A DNA stretch of 64,000 bases from Desertivirga xinjiangensis (GTDB taxonomy: Bacteria; Bacteroidota; Bacteroidia; Sphingobacteriales; Sphingobacteriaceae), in assembly GCF_024436435.1 (NCBI RefSeq), contig NZ_JAFMZP010000012.1, positions 1 through 64,000 of the forward strand, given 5' to 3'. The translations under genes and the position numbers were made by a program. Below, piece after piece: positions 61,639-64,000 of the stretch. Below the pieces are notes generated by a model. That model was not told the origin of the DNA and did not search any database. It was given only the letters and a program-made list of their open reading frames with translations. Each line of letters opens with the position of its first letter. The stretch's first letter is position 1.

Positions 61639-62610
61639 ATGTTTGAAAAAGTATTAAATAAGTTTCTGAGTCTATATGTGCTGTTAAGGCATGGAAGGGT
61701 TCCTGTAGAGTTAAAATATTTCTATAGAGATACCTACCGTTGCCAGTTGCAGCAATTGAAGTATTTCACAAAGGACTATATATTCAGGAAAAAATATAAG
61801 GTAGTTTCTTTTAACGGAGAGTTTGCGCCCGAGCTGCAGTTTGCGCTGCCTTTTGCTTACTGGCACTTCAAAAATGGCACTCTAAAAAGGACCCGCTCTT
61901 CGAAATACACCAGCGACCTGTATTTTTTCTCCCCTGAGCATGAAGAGGTATTTGATACCCGTACAAATGAGGGTAATTACAACTTTGAACTTCCCCGAAT
62001 ACTTTACAGCCACAATTATGATATGGCGAAATGGGAACCTGTTCCTCTGAAGGACAAGTACCGCAATGATATTTATGTATACAACAAACCCATACTTATT
62101 ATTGCGAACCGTTATAATATGGAATGGGATGGGCCTCCGATCAGCTTTTTCAGTATCGAGACACTTGACCACATAATTAGCCAGCTAAAAGCAACTTATA
62201 CTATAATTTATAACCGTCCGAGACCTCAAAATATTACTATGGATAACAGCGATGTTTATGATATGGACGAATTTGAATGGCTTGAAAGGGAACATCCTGA
62301 AGTCATACTGATGGAAGACCTGTTTAAAGAAAATAAGGCGGGTGCGCGTAATTTCAATCACCTCCAGCTTATGGTATATGCCAATGCCAGTCACTTTTTG
62401 TCCATCCATGGCGGAACAGCCACCCTGGCAAGTTACTTCGGAGGCATTAATCTGATCCTCTCGAAGAAGGGACCTGAACATCATTTTGACTGTTATCACA
62501 AATTATATCCCCAGTTTTCCGGTGCAGAGATCCTGCATGCTAAGAACGATGAGCAGCTAATGGATTACGTAGAGAGATATTTTGTCGTTGCTGAACCGAC
62601 CGATGCATAA
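61639..62610 (+). CDS. Polysaccharide-locus protein of unknown function
   Basis: A 323-residue soluble protein. IHGGTATLASYFGG near 262-275 and the preceding NHLQLMVYANASHFLS look like the donor-site end of GT-B-type transferases (a GT61/fucosyltransferase-like feature), but the N-terminal half has no motif I recognise. The name is therefore open: a glycosyltransferase is the best guess from its neighbours. Confidence 0.6.
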   Translation: MFEKVLNKFLSLYVLLRHGRVPVELKYFYRDTYRCQLQQLKYFTKDYIFRKKYKVVSFNGEFAPELQFALPFAYWHFKNGTLKRTRSSKYTSDLYFFSPEHEEVFDTRTNEGNYNFELPRILYSHNYDMAKWEPVPLKDKYRNDIYVYNKPILIIANRYNMEWDGPPISFFSIETLDHIISQLKATYTIIYNRPRPQNITMDNSDVYDMDEFEWLEREHPEVILMEDLFKENKAGARNFNHLQLMVYANASHFLSIHGGTATLASYFGGINLILSKKGPEHHFDCYHKLYPQFSGAEILHAKNDEQLMDYVERYFVVAEPTDA

Positions 62611-62619
62611 TAGTTAACT

Positions 62620-63954
62620 ATGAGCTCCCAAAGCATAAAGGACCAATACTGGCTTAAATCTGGTATAATCAATATCCTGCAGAATTTTTCGGGTACTATT
62701 ATTAACCTGGCTACTTTTTATATCCTGGTAAGATTACTGAGTAAAAATGATTACGGGGTGTGGGGTATCTTCCTGCAAACTGTTGTCATCGCCGAAGTGA
62801 TCCGTAGCGGATTGATCCAAAGTGCTCTGATCAAGTTCATGTCGGGTGCCGACAAAACGGAACATTCCAAGATCATATCGGCCTCCATTGCTATCAGTGG
62901 GACCTTAACTATAGTGATGATCCTGCTTAGCTTTTTATTTGCAGGATCTCTGGCCAGTCTTCTCAAGGCGCCGCAACTTGAAGAAATGTTTCATTTATAT
63001 ACCATTGTATTCTTTTTTTCCGGATTACTGACGGTATTTAATTGTATCGAACAAGCTAATTTTAGTTATTCCGGTGTATTTGCGAGTAACCTGGTCCGAA
63101 GTTCTATATTGGCAGTTTACCTGCTGGCAGTTTATATTTTTAAGCTCGATACCAGTTTGATGCAATTGGTTTATATTCAAATTGTCGCAACAGCGGTGAG
63201 CGCCCTCATAGCCTGGGCTTATGTACGCAGTTTTATTGAGATGGCGTTTAGTTTCAGCAGGGACTGGGCAGCAAAGATATTTCACTACGGTAAATATGCC
63301 TTTGCCACTTCAGTGAGCTCCATTTTGTCCGGAACAATAGATCAGTGGATGCTTGCAGGGATCATTTCCCCTTCGGCATCCGGGGCCTTTAATATTGCCG
63401 TACGTATTGGTAACCTCATTGATATACCAACCAATGCTATTGCAACGATAGTCTTCCCCCAAAGCGCAAAACGAATTGAGACAGAGGGGAAAGAGGCTGT
63501 AAAGTACTTGTATGAAAAATCTGTAGGTACTATCCTTGCTATCGTCATTCCTGTAATTATATTTTTATATTTTTTTGATAGCCTGATCATTGACCTTTTA
63601 GCGGGTGATAAATACGCAGATACGGTCCCCATTCTGAACGTGACCTTACTTTACTGCATTTTCGGTCCTTTCGGCCGGCAGGTTGGAGTTATCTTAGACT
63701 CCATGGGTAAAACCCGGACCACGTTTTTTATCGTTATAGGCAACACCTGCATTATTCTGATCCTGAATTATTTTCTTATCAGGAAGTATGGGGTTATGGG
63801 CGCTGCTTATGCTACCCTTATATCCAATATAATAGGTTTTGCCATCGGACAGGCCATTTTATGGAAAGAACTGAGAGTTAATGCACTCAATACGTTCATT
63901 TATGCATTCAAGTTTTATCCAGAGTTTATTAAAAAGTATATTTTAAAGAAGTAG
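62620..63954 (+). CDS. Wzx-family oligosaccharide flippase
   Basis: A 444-residue multi-helix membrane protein of the MATE/MOP polysaccharide-exporter group, with 12 to 14 helices. LVRLLSKNDYGVWGIFLQTVVIAEVIRSG at the N-terminus and YGVMGAAYATLISNIIGFAIGQ near the C-terminus are typical. It would flip an undecaprenol-linked oligosaccharide across the inner membrane. The stop is followed at once by the GT11 start. Confidence 0.87.
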   Translation: MSSQSIKDQYWLKSGIINILQNFSGTIINLATFYILVRLLSKNDYGVWGIFLQTVVIAEVIRSGLIQSALIKFMSGADKTEHSKIISASIAISGTLTIVMILLSFLFAGSLASLLKAPQLEEMFHLYTIVFFFSGLLTVFNCIEQANFSYSGVFASNLVRSSILAVYLLAVYIFKLDTSLMQLVYIQIVATAVSALIAWAYVRSFIEMAFSFSRDWAAKIFHYGKYAFATSVSSILSGTIDQWMLAGIISPSASGAFNIAVRIGNLIDIPTNAIATIVFPQSAKRIETEGKEAVKYLYEKSVGTILAIVIPVIIFLYFFDSLIIDLLAGDKYADTVPILNVTLLYCIFGPFGRQVGVILDSMGKTRTTFFIVIGNTCIILILNYFLIRKYGVMGAAYATLISNIIGFAIGQAILWKELRVNALNTFIYAFKFYPEFIKKYILKK

Positions 63955-64000
63955 ATGATGGTTGGAATATATTTCAAGGGCAGGTTAGGAAATCAATTGT
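63955..64000 (+). CDS. Start of a GT11 (alpha-1,2-fucosyltransferase-like) gene, cut by the window edge
   Basis: The last 46 bases encode MMVGIYFKGRLGNQL. The RLGNQL motif is characteristic of the N-terminus of GT11 fucosyltransferases. Only the start can be seen. It directly follows the flippase stop. Confidence 0.55.
   Translation, partial: MMVGIYFKGRLGNQL

Overview
The window looks like the chromosome of a Bacteroidota bacterium, most likely of the family Sphingobacteriaceae (Pedobacter/Mucilaginibacter-like). The evidence is gene content: a TamL-type lipidated TamA homologue, a NagB fused to a PIG-L deacetylase, FucP/NagP sugar transporters, an SCO/SUMF1/NirK cluster, and -7 promoter elements of the TAnnTTTG type. 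Shine-Dalgarno sequences are mostly absent and several genes use TTG starts. The assignment is inferred from protein resemblance; no 16S gene is present.

Layout. 1-7.85 kb: the membrane half of respiratory complex I (nuoHIJKLMN), preceded by a terminator-like hairpin. 7.9-13.2 kb: PurF-like amidotransferase, LysE exporter, dCMP deaminase, a frameshifted small membrane protein gene, CinA-like protein and small proteins. 13.3-20.6 kb: paired M16 peptidases (one active, one lacking the zinc site), PfkB, an amino acid permease and an Old Yellow Enzyme. 21-33.2 kb: L,D-transpeptidase, then a nitrate/nitrite respiration island: nirK with a cytochrome c domain, SUMF1-like protein, SCO, DGC-domain protein, NarK, and a convergent operon for a cytochrome b subunit, a molybdopterin nitrate reductase, a four-cluster ferredoxin, a Tat-type Rieske protein and a two-helix protein, with an Rrf2/NsrR-like regulator beside it. 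33.5-38.4 kb: M3 peptidase, SDR, Crp/Fnr regulator, UbiA-family prenyltransferase, EngB. 39-45.5 kb: an amino-sugar operon (LacI regulator, sugar kinase, CBM9-like protein, NagB-PIG-L, NagP) with a clear operator. 46-58.6 kb: AsnS, an IS4 element, LytTR regulator, MnmD, PyrD, tRNA-Cys, SpoU methyltransferase, TamL, outer-membrane proteins, YpfJ. 58.9 kb to the end: the start of a surface polysaccharide locus (GT8, two tandem GT2 paralogues, an unassigned protein, a flippase and the first codons of a GT11).

How it works together. Nitrate would enter through NarK, be reduced to nitrite by the Mo enzyme using quinol electrons passed by the cytochrome b/FeS/Rieske subunits, and nitrite would be reduced to NO by NirK, with SCO as a probable copper donor. 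A palindromic FNR-type box precedes the reductase operon, and a near match at the same distance precedes the frameshifted small membrane gene 20 kb away. No NO or N2O reductase lies in the window.

The most unusual structure is in the mobile DNA. A roughly 180-bp palindromic repeat with its own inverted ends occurs in several copies. In two of them, a 1,385-bp IS4 element and a 292-bp MITE with the same 17-bp ends have each inserted at the centre of the same short palindrome, each making a 9-bp duplication. The IS transposase frame is broken at an A8 tract just before the catalytic YREK signature, leaving open whether it is dead or expressed by slippage.
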